Shown one piece after another: positions 16,327 to 25,162 of a stretch of DNA of 46,420 nt. Every line of letters starts with the position of its first letter. Position 1 is the stretch's first letter. A program made the translations under genes and the position numbers. The stretch covers positions 1-46,420 of the forward strand of contig NZ_OLMK01000083.1 of the NCBI RefSeq assembly GCF_900290235.1, in the 5' to 3' direction. Under the pieces are notes generated by a model that ran no database searches, had not been told where the DNA came from, and was given only the letters and a program-made list of their open reading frames with translations. The stretch comes from Streptomyces sp. MA5143a. Lineage in GTDB: Bacteria > Actinomycetota > Actinomycetes > Streptomycetales > Streptomycetaceae.

Positions 16327-16425
16327 GCGGTTCGTCGGCGGGTGCGGGTGCGTTGTGGTTTCTCGCGCGGTTCCCCGCGCCCCTGGAAAGCGACCGGGGC
16401 TGCGCCCCGTGCTTTTCAGCGACGC
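16327..16425. repeat. Dispersed GC-rich intergenic repeat, copy
   Basis: It contains the family core GCGCGGTTCCCCGCGCCCCT followed by GGGGCTGCGCCCCGTGCTTT, two short palindromes that can fold as hairpins. It lies between the solute-binding protein gene and the DUF3263 gene and may act as terminator. Confidence 0.6.
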
Positions 16426-16470
16426 ACAGGTCACCCCCCCACTGTCCGTCCCATCCGTTACCGTCGTCGT

Positions 16471-16698
16471 ATGGAGAGCCTCGATACGCGTGAGCAGGCC
16501 ATCCTCGCGTTGGAGCGGCAGGGGTGGGGGAGCCCGGGGGCCAAGGAGCGGGCCGTACGGGAGCGGCTGGGGCTCGCCCCCGTGCGGTACTACCAACTCC
16601 TGAACGCCCTGCTGGACGACGAACGCGCCCTCGCCCACGACCCGGTCACCGTCAACCGGCTGCGGAGGGTGCGGGAGGCCCGCAGCGCCGAGCGGTGA
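16471..16698 (+). CDS. DUF3263 domain protein
   Basis: 75 residues, full length for DUF3263. The sequence TREQAILALERQGWG, then KERAVRERLGL and VRYYQLLNALLDD, is the helix-turn-helix-like signature of this actinobacterial family; role unknown, perhaps DNA binding. The ATG at 16471 is chosen by family length. Its stop (TGA 16696-16698) lies 17 bases before the otsB ATG and overlaps an in-frame upstream GTG of otsB, so the two are probably cotranscribed; from memory this pairing recurs in Streptomyces. Confidence 0.75.
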   Translation: MESLDTREQAILALERQGWGSPGAKERAVRERLGLAPVRYYQLLNALLDDERALAHDPVTVNRLRRVREARSAER

Positions 16699-16715
16699 CG
16701 GATAAGGTCGACGGC

Positions 16716-17594
16716 ATGGGCAGCCACAAGGATTCCGAGAACCCCAAGGCCACCTTGCCGACACCCGTGACCCGGGCCGGCCGGGACGCGCTCGACGCGA
16801 TCCTCGCCGACCCAGGCCGTACGGTGATCGCGCTCGACTTCGACGGCACGCTCGCGCCGATCGTCCCCGACCCCGAACAGGCCCGCGCCCACCCCGACGC
16901 GGTCGCCGCCCTCGCCGCACTCGCCCCGCGGGTCCTCTCCGTCGCCGTGGTGACCGGCCGCCCCGTCGCCGTCGCCGTCCACAACGGAGGCTTCGCCGGC
17001 GTCCCCGGTCTGGAACACCTCACCGTGCTCGGCCACTACGGCGTCGAACGCTGGGACGCCGCGACCGACACGGTCACCGCGCCGCCCCCGCACCCCGGGG
17101 TCACCGCCGTCCGCGCGGAACTCCCCGCGGTGCTGGACGAGGCGGGGGAGGGGGAGGGCACCTGGATCGAGGAGAAGGGGCGGGCCGTCGCCGTCCACAC
17201 CCGGCGCGCGGCCGATCCCCAGGCCACGTTCGAGGCACTGCGGGAGCCTCTGACCGACCTCGCCACCCGTCATGGCCTCATCGTCGAACCGGGTCGGCTG
17301 GTCCTCGAACTGCGGCCCCCGGGCATGGACAAGGGGGTCGCTCTCCGTCGGCACGTCGTCGACTCCGGCGCGACGGCCGTCCTCTACGCCGGCGACGACC
17401 TCGGCGACCTGCCCGCGTTCGCGGCGGTCGAGAAGCTGCGGGGGGAGGGCGTGCCGGGGTTGCTGGTGTGCAGCGGCAGCACGGAGGTGACGGAGCTGTC
17501 GGAACGGGCCGATCTGGTCGTGGACGGGCCGGAGGGGGTCGTGCGGCTGCTGGCGCGGATCGCCGAGGCGGTGGGGACGGGGGGCGCCCAGTAG
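16716..17594 (+). CDS. otsB: Trehalose-6-phosphate phosphatase
   Basis: 292 residues of the HAD superfamily. The nucleophile motif DFDGTLAPI is at residues 41-49 (Asp41 attacks phosphate, Asp43 is acid/base), MDKGVALRRHV carries the Lys of motif III, and YAGDDLGDLPAF near 225 holds the magnesium-binding acidic pair. It makes trehalose from the product of the convergent otsA gene. The ATG at 16716 has AAGG upstream; a GTG at 16695 overlapping the DUF3263 stop (GTGA) is the alternative start. Ends in a copy of the dispersed repeat. Confidence 0.88.
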   Translation: MGSHKDSENPKATLPTPVTRAGRDALDAILADPGRTVIALDFDGTLAPIVPDPEQARAHPDAVAALAALAPRVLSVAVVTGRPVAVAVHNGGFAGVPGLEHLTVLGHYGVERWDAATDTVTAPPPHPGVTAVRAELPAVLDEAGEGEGTWIEEKGRAVAVHTRRAADPQATFEALREPLTDLATRHGLIVEPGRLVLELRPPGMDKGVALRRHVVDSGATAVLYAGDDLGDLPAFAAVEKLRGEGVPGLLVCSGSTEVTELSERADLVVDGPEGVVRLLARIAEAVGTGGAQ

Positions 17595-17621
17595 CTGGGG
17601 GGTGCGTGGTTCGTCGGCGGC

Positions 17622-17690
17622 TGCGGGTGGGTGGGGGCTGTTCGCGCCCACGCGGCGGAGCCGCATGTGTCACCGCCCCGCGCCCCTGAA
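17622..17690. repeat. 69-bp direct repeat, left of otsA
   Basis: Identical base for base to 19250-19318. The larger repeat unit (about 17601-17721) also carries GGCCGGGGCTGCGCCCC of the dispersed family. It lies between the convergent otsB and otsA stops. Confidence 0.85.
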
Positions 17691-17739
17691 GAGCGGCCGG
17701 GGCTGCGCCCCCTGCGGCCCCACGCATCCCCGGCCCGAG

Positions 17740-19152
17740 CTATGTCGCCCTCAGCTCCCCCAGCTGATCCAAGAACCACCGGGCCGGTGGCAGCGCCGTC
17801 GCCGCCGCCGTGAGGCGCTTCGTGCGTTCCGCTCGTTCCTCCGCGCCCATCGACAGCGCCTCGTGCAACGCCCCCGCCGTCCCCCCGATGTCGTACGGGT
17901 TGACCACCACCGCGTCGTCGCCCAGCTCCTCGAACGCCCCCGCCTCCCGCGACAGCACCAGCACGCAGCCCCCGTCGGAGACGAGCGGTACCTCCTTCGC
18001 GACCAGGTTCATGCCGTCGCGGATGGGGTTCACGAGGGCGACGTCGGCGAGGCGGTACGCCGCCAGGGAGCGTGCGAAGTCGTCCTTGACGTGGAGGACG
18101 ACCGGGGTCCAGCCCGGCGTCCCGTACCGCTCGTTGATCTCGGCCGCCACCCGCTGGACCTCGGCGGTGTACTCCCGGTACACGGCGAGGTCCTGCCGCG
18201 ACGGGTACGCGAAGGCCACGTGCACGACGCGCTCGCGCCACTCCGGGCGGTCGTCGAGGAGCTGCCGGTACGCCAGCAGGCCCCGCACGATGTTCTTGGA
18301 CAGTTCCGTGCGGTCGACCCGGACGATCGTGCGGCGCGGCGTGCCGTCGGGAGCCGTGCCGATCTGCTCCCGCAGCGCGACGATCCGCTCGTCGACGTCC
18401 GCCTCGTGCGCGCGGGCCCGCAGGAAGTTCGCGTCGGTGCCGAGCCCGTGCACACCGATCCGGGTGCCGGAGGTGGCGTCGGGGCCCAGTACGGCGTGGC
18501 AGCACGCGGTGAACGCGTCCGCCCACCGCCGGGTCAGGAACGCGGCCCGGTCGGCGCCGAGAACGCCGTTCAGCACCTCCGCCGCGATGTCGTCGGGCAG
18601 CAGCCGGAAGTAGTCCACGGGCGCCCACGGGGTGTGCGAGAAGTGGCCGATCCTGAGGTCGGGGCGCAGCTCGCGCAGCATCCGCGGCACGAGCGTCAGG
18701 TGGTAGTCCTGCACCAGCACGGCCGCGCCGTCCGCCGCCTCCTGCGCCAGCGCCTCGGCGAAGGACCGGTTGTACGTCTCGTACGCGGCCCACTGGGCCC
18801 GGAACTCCGCGTCGAAGACGGGCTCCAGAGGGGTCTGGTACAGCATGTGGTGCACGAACCACAGCGCGGAGTTGGCGACGCCGTTGTACGCGGCGTGGTG
18901 GACGTCGGCGGGGATGTCCAGCATGCGTACGCCGGGCTCGCCGACCCCGCGGCGTACGGCCTCGCGGTCGCCGTCGCCGAGCGCGGAGCACACCCAGAGG
19001 GCACCGGCGTCGGGGCCGATCGCCGACAGGCCGGACACGAGTCCGCCGCCGCCGCGCTTCGCGGTGAGACCGCCGGAGTCGTCCTGGGTGTACGAGACGG
19101 GGCCGCGGTTGGAGGCGACCAGCACCTGGGCTGAAGCGTGCGTTGATGCCAT
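17740..19152 (-). CDS. otsA: Trehalose-6-phosphate synthase (GT20)
   Basis: 470 residues. It transfers glucose from a nucleotide sugar to glucose-6-phosphate. Seen: N-terminal VLVASNRGPVSY, the glycine loop RGGGGLVSGL, VQDYHLTLVP (the first residue is Gln where most OtsA have His), HFSHTPWAP, RVDRTELSKN (phosphate-binding Arg and Lys), and NPIRDGMNLVAKE with SREAGAFEELGDDAVVVNPYD near the C-terminus. The motif variants are those of the Streptomyces branch, which also contains pseudoglycosyltransferases, so strict donor and acceptor identity is less sure than the fold. Start at ATG 19152 rather than the TTG three codons earlier. It converges with otsB and is flanked on both sides by identical 69-bp repeats. 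Confidence 0.85.
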   Translation of the reverse strand: MASTHASAQVLVASNRGPVSYTQDDSGGLTAKRGGGGLVSGLSAIGPDAGALWVCSALGDGDREAVRRGVGEPGVRMLDIPADVHHAAYNGVANSALWFVHHMLYQTPLEPVFDAEFRAQWAAYETYNRSFAEALAQEAADGAAVLVQDYHLTLVPRMLRELRPDLRIGHFSHTPWAPVDYFRLLPDDIAAEVLNGVLGADRAAFLTRRWADAFTACCHAVLGPDATSGTRIGVHGLGTDANFLRARAHEADVDERIVALREQIGTAPDGTPRRTIVRVDRTELSKNIVRGLLAYRQLLDDRPEWRERVVHVAFAYPSRQDLAVYREYTAEVQRVAAEINERYGTPGWTPVVLHVKDDFARSLAAYRLADVALVNPIRDGMNLVAKEVPLVSDGGCVLVLSREAGAFEELGDDAVVVNPYDIGGTAGALHEALSMGAEERAERTKRLTAAATALPPARWFLDQLGELRAT

Positions 19153-19249
19153 ACGGCTCAACCTAGCCCGTGGTCGAACCGCTCAAACGTGCGGTTCGGC
19201 CGTATACAGGAGCGCCCAGGGGGGTGGGGGTGACTTGTGCGTCGGCGGG

Positions 19250-19318
19250 TGCGGGTGGGTGGGGGCTGTTCGCGCCCACGCGGCGGAGCCGCATGTGTCA
19301 CCGCCCCGCGCCCCTGAA
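19250..19318. repeat. 69-bp direct repeat, right of otsA
   Basis: Same sequence and orientation as 17622-17690. Followed by CCCGGGGCTGCGCCCCGTGC of the dispersed family. It lies between the otsA start and the gpgS stop, about 98 bases upstream of otsA. Confidence 0.85.
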
Positions 19319-19395
19319 AAGCGCCCGGGGCTGCGCCCCGTGCTTTTCAGGAGACCCGCCCACCCGCACCCGGCAACGAACTCGTACCCCGCCCC

Positions 19396-20364
19396 CTACG
19401 CCGCCTTCCGCTCCGCGTACTCCGCGATCTCCGCCATCGGCGGTCGTTCCTCCAGGTCCACCGAGTACGTCCGCGGCTCGAACCCCTCCGCGCCGCGTTC
19501 GAACTGGGTCAGGACGGGACGGATCAGGTGGCCGCGGGCCAGGCGGAGCTGGGCCGTGCGGTAGATCGCCGCGGACATGCGGCCCAGGGCCTGCCCGTCC
19601 TGGTGGCGGTGTTTGCGGACGCCCACATCGACCTGGGCGAGCGCGTCGAGGCCGACGAGGTGGAGCGCGTCGACGAGCATGCCCAGTTCGATGCCGTAGC
19701 CGACGGGGAACGGGAGCCGCTCCAGGAGGGAGCGGCGGGCCGCGTACTCGCCGCCCAGCGGCTGGACGAAGCCCGCCAGCTGGGGCCAGTGCATGTTGAG
19801 CAGGGGGCGGGCCATGAGTTCGGTCACCCGGCCGCCCTGGCCGGCGGCCGTGCCGAGCGGGCGGTCGTACATCGCCTTGACCAGGTCGACGCCGGGGTCG
19901 GTGAGCAGCGGGCCGACGATCCCGGAGACGAAGTCGGAGGAGAACTCCTTGAGGTCCGCGTCTATGAAGCAGACGATGTCACCGGTCGTGACCAGCAGCG
20001 ACCGCCACAGGACCTCGCCCTTGCCGGGCACGGCGGGCAGGCGCGGCAGGATGTCGTCGCGGTGGACGACCCGCGCCCCGGCCGCCGCCGCGACCTCGGA
20101 GGTGCGGTCGGTCGATCCGGAGTCCACGACGACGACCTCGTCGACGAGCGGGACCTGTTCCATGAGGTCGTGGCGGATGACGGCGACGATGTCACCGACC
20201 GTCTCCTCCTCGTTCAGCGCGGGCAGGACGACACTGACGGTCTGGCCGGAGGCCCGTTTCGCGGCAAGGATCCCGTGGAGCGGGCGATCGGTCACGGACC
20301 AGGAGCGGGTGCTCAGCCAGCGCTCGACTTCCTTCAGCACAGTGCGCGGCTCCTCTGCGTTCAT
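19396..20364 (-). CDS. gpgS: Glucosyl-3-phosphoglycerate synthase (GT81)
   Basis: 322 residues, the usual length. It joins glucose from a nucleotide sugar to 3-phosphoglycerate, the first step to glucosylglycerate and, in mycobacteria, to methylglucose lipopolysaccharide. Seen: VVLPALNEEETVGDI (GT-A start), VVVVDSGSTDRT, the metal-binding DAD in CFIDADLKEF (about residue 135), GGEYAARRSLLERLPFPVGYG, and the C-terminal RKHRHQD. These are specific to GpgS. It is followed on the same strand by otsA, grouping two compatible-solute enzymes. ATG at 20364. Divergent from the SAM-riboswitch operon. Confidence 0.88.
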   Translation of the reverse strand: MNAEEPRTVLKEVERWLSTRSWSVTDRPLHGILAAKRASGQTVSVVLPALNEEETVGDIVAVIRHDLMEQVPLVDEVVVVDSGSTDRTSEVAAAAGARVVHRDDILPRLPAVPGKGEVLWRSLLVTTGDIVCFIDADLKEFSSDFVSGIVGPLLTDPGVDLVKAMYDRPLGTAAGQGGRVTELMARPLLNMHWPQLAGFVQPLGGEYAARRSLLERLPFPVGYGIELGMLVDALHLVGLDALAQVDVGVRKHRHQDGQALGRMSAAIYRTAQLRLARGHLIRPVLTQFERGAEGFEPRTYSVDLEERPPMAEIAEYAERKAA

Positions 20365-20473
20365 CTCGCGGTTCGGACGGCTCTCTCAACTGTCCTGGCC
20401 TTCGGTTACAGTCTTGAACAACGCTGATGACCATCGCATGTCGGTGCTCGTGTGCGTATACAACCAAATACCG

Positions 20474-20613
20474 CTCATCCAGAGGGGCAGAGGGATACGG
20501 CCCGATGAAGCCCCGGCAACCCTCCAGCTGTCTTGTCACGTCGCCGTGGCGAGGTCCGGCTAGGGAAGGTGCCAAATCCGTCTCACGACGAGATGCGTCG
20601 TGAGGAAGATGAG
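20474..20613 (+). ncRNA. SAM-I riboswitch (S box)
   Basis: All S-box landmarks are present in order: the P1 5' strand CTCATC (20474-20479), AGAGGGGCAGAGGGA, the kink-turn/pseudoknot region GATGAAGCCCCGGCAACC, the J3/4 segment AAGGTGCCAAATCC (about 20566-20579), the P4 hairpin CTCACGACG/CGTCGTGAG, and the P1 3' strand GATGAG (20608-20613). The aptamer binds S-adenosylmethionine. No terminator hairpin follows; P1 ends against the purine stretch GAGGAGAAAGGG in front of the ATG at 20634, so control of translation by masking the ribosome binding site is likely. Confidence 0.93.
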
Positions 20614-20633
20614 GAGAAAGGGCCTCGCCTCAC

Positions 20634-21935
20634 ATGGCTGCGCAGACTGTTGCCACCGAATCCACCATCACCGACGGTGTCGCCAAGAGCGTCGACCTCG
20701 GCCCCGCCGCCGCCCTGAGCTGTCGCGAGTGCGGTCACCGCGTCCCCCTCGGACCGGTCTTCGCCTGCGAGGAGTGTTTCGGCCCGCTCGAGATCGCGTA
20801 CGACTACTCCGCCTACGACACGGAGGAGCTGCGCAAGCGGATCGAGGCCGGTCCCGCGAACATCTGGCGGTACGCCCCCCTGCTGCCCGTCCCCGCCGAC
20901 GTGGCGACCAAGCCGAACCTGAACCCCGGCTGGACCCACCTCGTCAAGGCCGACAACCTCGCCCGTGAGCTGGGTGTCACCGGCGGCCTCTACATCAAGG
21001 ACGACTCCGGCAACCCGACGCACTCCTTCAAGGACCGTGTGGTCGCCCAGGCCCTGGAAGCCGCGCGCGCCTTCGGCTTCACCACCTTGTCCTGCTCCTC
21101 CACCGGCAACCTCGCCGGCGCCGTCGGTGCCGCCGCAGCCCGCGCGGGCTTCCGCTCCTGCGTGTTCATCCCGCACGACCTGGAGCAGGGCAAGGTCGTC
21201 ATGGCCGCCGTCTACGGCGGTGAGCTGGTCGGCATCGAGGGCAACTACGACGACGTGAACCGCTTCTGCTCCGAGCTGATCGGCGACCCGGCCGGCGAGG
21301 GCTGGGGCTTCGTGAACGTCAACCTGCGGCCGTACTACGCGGAGGGCTCCAAGACCCTCGCGTACGAGATCTGCGAGCAGCTCGGCTGGAAGCTGCCGGA
21401 CCAGCTGGTCGTGCCGATCGCCTCCGGCTCGCAGCTCACGAAGATCGACAAGGGGCTCCAGGAGCTGATCAAGCTCGGACTCGTCGAGGACAAGCCGTAC
21501 AAGATCTTCGGCGCGCAGGCCGAGGGTTGCTCGCCGGTGTCCGTCGCGTACAAGGCGGGCCACGACGTCGTCCGGCCGCAGAAGCCCGACACGATCGCCA
21601 AGTCGCTGGCCATCGGCAACCCGGCGGACGGGCCGTACGTCCTCGACATCGCCCGGCGCACCGGCGGGGCCGTGGAGGACGTGACCGACGAGCAGATCGT
21701 CGACGCGATCAAGGTGCTCGCCCGTACCGAGGGGATCTTCGCGGAGACCGCGGGTGGCGTGACCGTCGGCGTCACGAAGAAGCTGATCGAGAACGGGCTG
21801 CTGGACCCGGCGCTGACGACCGTCGTTCTGAACACCGGTGACGGTCTCAAGACGCTGGACGCGGTCGCCGGGACGGGGCTCACCGCGACCATCCGTCCCA
21901 ACCTCGACTCGTTCCGCGACGCCGGGCTCGCGTAA
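20634..21935 (+). CDS. thrC: Threonine synthase-family PLP enzyme, possibly an O-phosphohomoserine-dependent homocysteine synthase
   Basis: 433 residues, fold-type II PLP enzyme. The cofactor Lys is Lys133 in THSFKDRVV; SSTGNLAGAVG and the C-terminal NTGDGLKTLDAV complete the threonine synthase signature. The N-terminus has two CxxC pairs (Cys30, 33, 45, 48), a zinc-ribbon extension. By homology it converts O-phosphohomoserine to threonine. Two things in the context argue otherwise: a SAM riboswitch controls it, and the next gene encodes a CysO-like sulfur carrier. Streptomyces usually carry another thrC with hom and thrB. I infer that this paralogue may make homocysteine. I recall a Streptomyces route with enzymes named MetM and MetO that fits, but cannot verify it here. 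ATG at 20634 follows AAAGGG. Confidence 0.88.
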   Translation: MAAQTVATESTITDGVAKSVDLGPAAALSCRECGHRVPLGPVFACEECFGPLEIAYDYSAYDTEELRKRIEAGPANIWRYAPLLPVPADVATKPNLNPGWTHLVKADNLARELGVTGGLYIKDDSGNPTHSFKDRVVAQALEAARAFGFTTLSCSSTGNLAGAVGAAAARAGFRSCVFIPHDLEQGKVVMAAVYGGELVGIEGNYDDVNRFCSELIGDPAGEGWGFVNVNLRPYYAEGSKTLAYEICEQLGWKLPDQLVVPIASGSQLTKIDKGLQELIKLGLVEDKPYKIFGAQAEGCSPVSVAYKAGHDVVRPQKPDTIAKSLAIGNPADGPYVLDIARRTGGAVEDVTDEQIVDAIKVLARTEGIFAETAGGVTVGVTKKLIENGLLDPALTTVVLNTGDGLKTLDAVAGTGLTATIRPNLDSFRDAGLA

Positions 21936-21990
21936 CCACCCGGCCCCGCGCCCCCTCAGCTCTGCCGCACACACCCGGAGGTCACCAGTC

Positions 21991-22266
21991 ATGAGCGTCA
22001 GCGTTCGCATCCCCACCATCCTTCGCACCTACACCGGCGGTCAGGCCGAGGTCCAGGCCGAAGGCGCCACCCTCGCCGAGGTCATCGCGGACCTGGAGAA
22101 GAACCACACCGGGATCGCCGCGCGCGTCCTCGACGACCAGGGGAAGCTGCGGCGGTTCGTGAACGTCTACGTGAACGACGACGACGTGCGGTTCGAGCAG
22201 GGGCTGGAGACGGCCACGCCGGACGGTGCGGGCGTGTCGATCATCCCGGCCGTCGCCGGCGGCTGA
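21991..22266 (+). CDS. MoaD/ThiS-family sulfur carrier protein (CysO-like)
   Basis: 91 residues with ubiquitin fold pattern and a C-terminal Gly-Gly, the site of adenylation and thiocarboxylate formation. The sequence VRIPTILRTYTGGQ, then FVNVYVNDDDVRF and IIPAVAGG, closely follows mycobacterial CysO as I remember it, more than MoaD or ThiS. CysO donates sulfur to CysM acting on O-phosphoserine. Here the partner is the threonine synthase-family enzyme 55 bases upstream, which acts on O-phosphohomoserine. No JAMM protease or activating enzyme is adjacent, so those must be shared. ATG at 21991 follows GGAGG. The operon ends at a 15-bp hairpin. Confidence 0.88.
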   Translation: MSVSVRIPTILRTYTGGQAEVQAEGATLAEVIADLEKNHTGIAARVLDDQGKLRRFVNVYVNDDDVRFEQGLETATPDGAGVSIIPAVAGG

Positions 22267-22729
22267 TCACCGTTCCGTACCCGTCGGTAGTAACCGTCGG
22301 TAACCTTGATTACGGATTGTTCATCGAATTGCCCCCTCCGTGAGAGAAGCGGAGGGGGCAATTCTCTATGGTTGAGCACGGTACAGTTGGGGAACCCGGC
22401 CCGCTTGCCGTTGTGATTTCATGCCGGGTGCATATCCAATCGCGCCGCACGCCCTATATGAAGTAGCCAAAGTCTGTAGGGCATTTGCGTATTTCGCGCC
22501 TTTTATGGGGCCCGACTTGCCCTGAATTCGGGTGAATTGTTCGTACATTCCCGACCGGGCCTGTCCAGATTTTCTCGTCCGATTGCCCTGTTGCAGACGG
22601 CAGTTGGGCAGATACATTCAGCCGCGGTCGACGCGTTCCGGCGCACACCCCCAACCGTTGGGGGGTGAGGTCTGACCCGGGTCCGCGAAGTGTGGATCTG
22701 TGCAAGGGCCAGTAATAGGGGAGTTAGGC
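22267..22729. other. Long leader/promoter region of the cold-shock gene
   Basis: After the terminator, 365 bases precede the cold-shock gene. The stretch 22380-22620 is AT-richer than its surroundings and resembles promoter DNA. A stem, CACCCCCAAC paired with GTTGGGGGGTG (22646-22667), lies about 60 bases before the start codon and could belong to a long cold-shock 5' leader. Short minus-strand frames here have poor codon bias and were not called. Confidence 0.4.
22326..22364 (+). terminator. Terminator of the SAM-riboswitch operon
   Basis: A perfect 15-bp stem (GAATTGCCCCCTCCG and complement, 22326-22340 and 22350-22364) with a 9-base loop, 60 bases after the sulfur carrier stop. Confidence 0.9.
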
Positions 22730-22933
22730 ATGGCTCAGGGCACCGTCAAGTGGTTCAACGCGGAGAAGGGGTACGGCTTCATCGCGGTCGACGGTGGTGC
22801 GGATGTATTCGTCCACTACAGCGCGATCCAGATGGACGGTTACCGCACCCTGGAAGAGGGCCAGCGGGTCGAGTTCGAGATCTCGCAGGGTCAGAAGGGT
22901 CCGCAGGCGGACATGGTCCGTCTCGCAGGCTGA
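22730..22933 (+). CDS. Cold-shock domain protein (CspA family)
   Basis: 67 residues, standard size. The RNA-binding motifs RNP1 (KGYGFIAV, 13-20) and RNP2 (VFVHY, 26-30) are intact, with MAQGTVKWFN at the start. It is a five-strand OB-fold single-strand nucleic-acid chaperone that melts mRNA structure. Streptomyces have several such paralogues, so I give no number. ATG at 22730 with GGGGAG upstream. Own terminator downstream. Confidence 0.93.
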   Translation: MAQGTVKWFNAEKGYGFIAVDGGADVFVHYSAIQMDGYRTLEEGQRVEFEISQGQKGPQADMVRLAG

Positions 22934-22975
22934 AGCAACGCGCCGGTTAGCAGCGACGTTCTTCGTTCTTCTCGG

Positions 22976-23009
22976 AGGGTCCGCGCCCCGTACTGGGGGT
23001 GCGGGCCCT
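22976..23009 (+). terminator. Terminator of the cold-shock gene
   Basis: AGGGTCCGCGCCCC pairs with GGGGTGCGGGCCCT (two G-U type mismatches) across a 5-6 base loop, followed by TTCC. Confidence 0.75.
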
Positions 23010-23013
23010 TCCG

Positions 23014-23064
23014 CGTGTCCGGGCCGCGTGTCCGGAACGTGTGTCCGGAACGTGTGTCCGGAAC
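23014..23064. repeat. Short tandem repeat, CGTGTGTCCGGAA units
   Basis: Four units of 11-13 bp, each containing GTGTCCGG, the last two being identical 13-mers. Each of the last three holds the palindrome TCCGGA. It lies between the cold-shock terminator and the groEL promoter. Confidence 0.6.
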
Positions 23065-23141
23065 GCCCCGCCGGTGGTCGCGCGGACGCGGCGCCGACCG
23101 GGCGCGTAGGGGTGCGTTCACCTGCGGATCATCCGGAGGCG

Positions 23142-23168
23142 CTTGCACTCGACCATGCCGAGTGCTAA
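23142..23168. promoter_or_regulatory. CIRCE element 1 (HrcA operator) overlapping promoter
   Basis: CTTGCACTC, nine bases, then GAGTGCTAA: the right arm is perfect CIRCE, the left differs at two positions. TTGCAC (23143-23148) and TAATCA (23166-23171), 17 bases apart, form a plausible promoter covered by the operator, so HrcA binding would block RNA polymerase. Confidence 0.85.
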
Positions 23169-23177
23169 TCATTGGCG

Positions 23178-23204
23178 TTAGCACTCTGAAGGTGAGAGTG
23201 ACAA
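23178..23204. promoter_or_regulatory. CIRCE element 2 (HrcA operator)
   Basis: TTAGCACTC, nine bases, then GAGTGACAA: here the left arm is perfect and the right arm degenerate. It starts nine bases after CIRCE 1, so the two perfect arms face each other back to back. Confidence 0.8.
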
Positions 23205-23331
23205 CGAAGGACCGGGTCGGTGAGGCCCGCAGGCCAGGTGGGGCAAGGAACCACGAGGCAGGCGAGCCGTCCGTCGCGGGCGCGGGCGCGGTCCGAAGGA
23301 ATCACCCCCAGTCCTGGAGGGACCACTTCAC

Positions 23332-24954
<1,623 letters not shown>

Positions 24955-24995
24955 GCCTCCTCGTAGAGAGAAGGTTCGGACCCGGTCCGTCAGTA

Positions 24996-25039
24996 CCGAG
25001 GGCGGCACTCCCTGTTCCGACAGGGGGTGCCGCCCTCGG
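24996..25039 (+). terminator. Terminator of groEL2
   Basis: CCGAGGGCGGCAC pairs with GTGCCGCCCTCGG, extended by CCCTG/CAGGG, forming a stem of about 19 bp with a 6-base loop. Confidence 0.88.
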
Positions 25040-25162
25040 GCGTGTCCGGGGTCACACAGGCCGCGGGTCCTCGGCGGAATGCCGTGGCGGGCGGGGAGGT
25101 TGACGAGTAGAGCGATCCATGCACATGCATATAGCGCACCGACCTCACCGAGGAGTCCCCAC

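Larger units (their letters stand above)
22934..23331. other. Intergenic region between cold-shock gene and groEL
   Basis: 398 bases holding a terminator, the TCCGGA tandem repeat, two CIRCE elements with the promoter, and a leader of about 160 bases. No gene was recognised. Confidence 0.5.

Noticed and set aside
22366..22705. Two short minus-strand frames upstream of the cold-shock gene
   Set aside because: No GC bias at third positions, no ribosome binding site, and they lie in the AT-richer promoter region.
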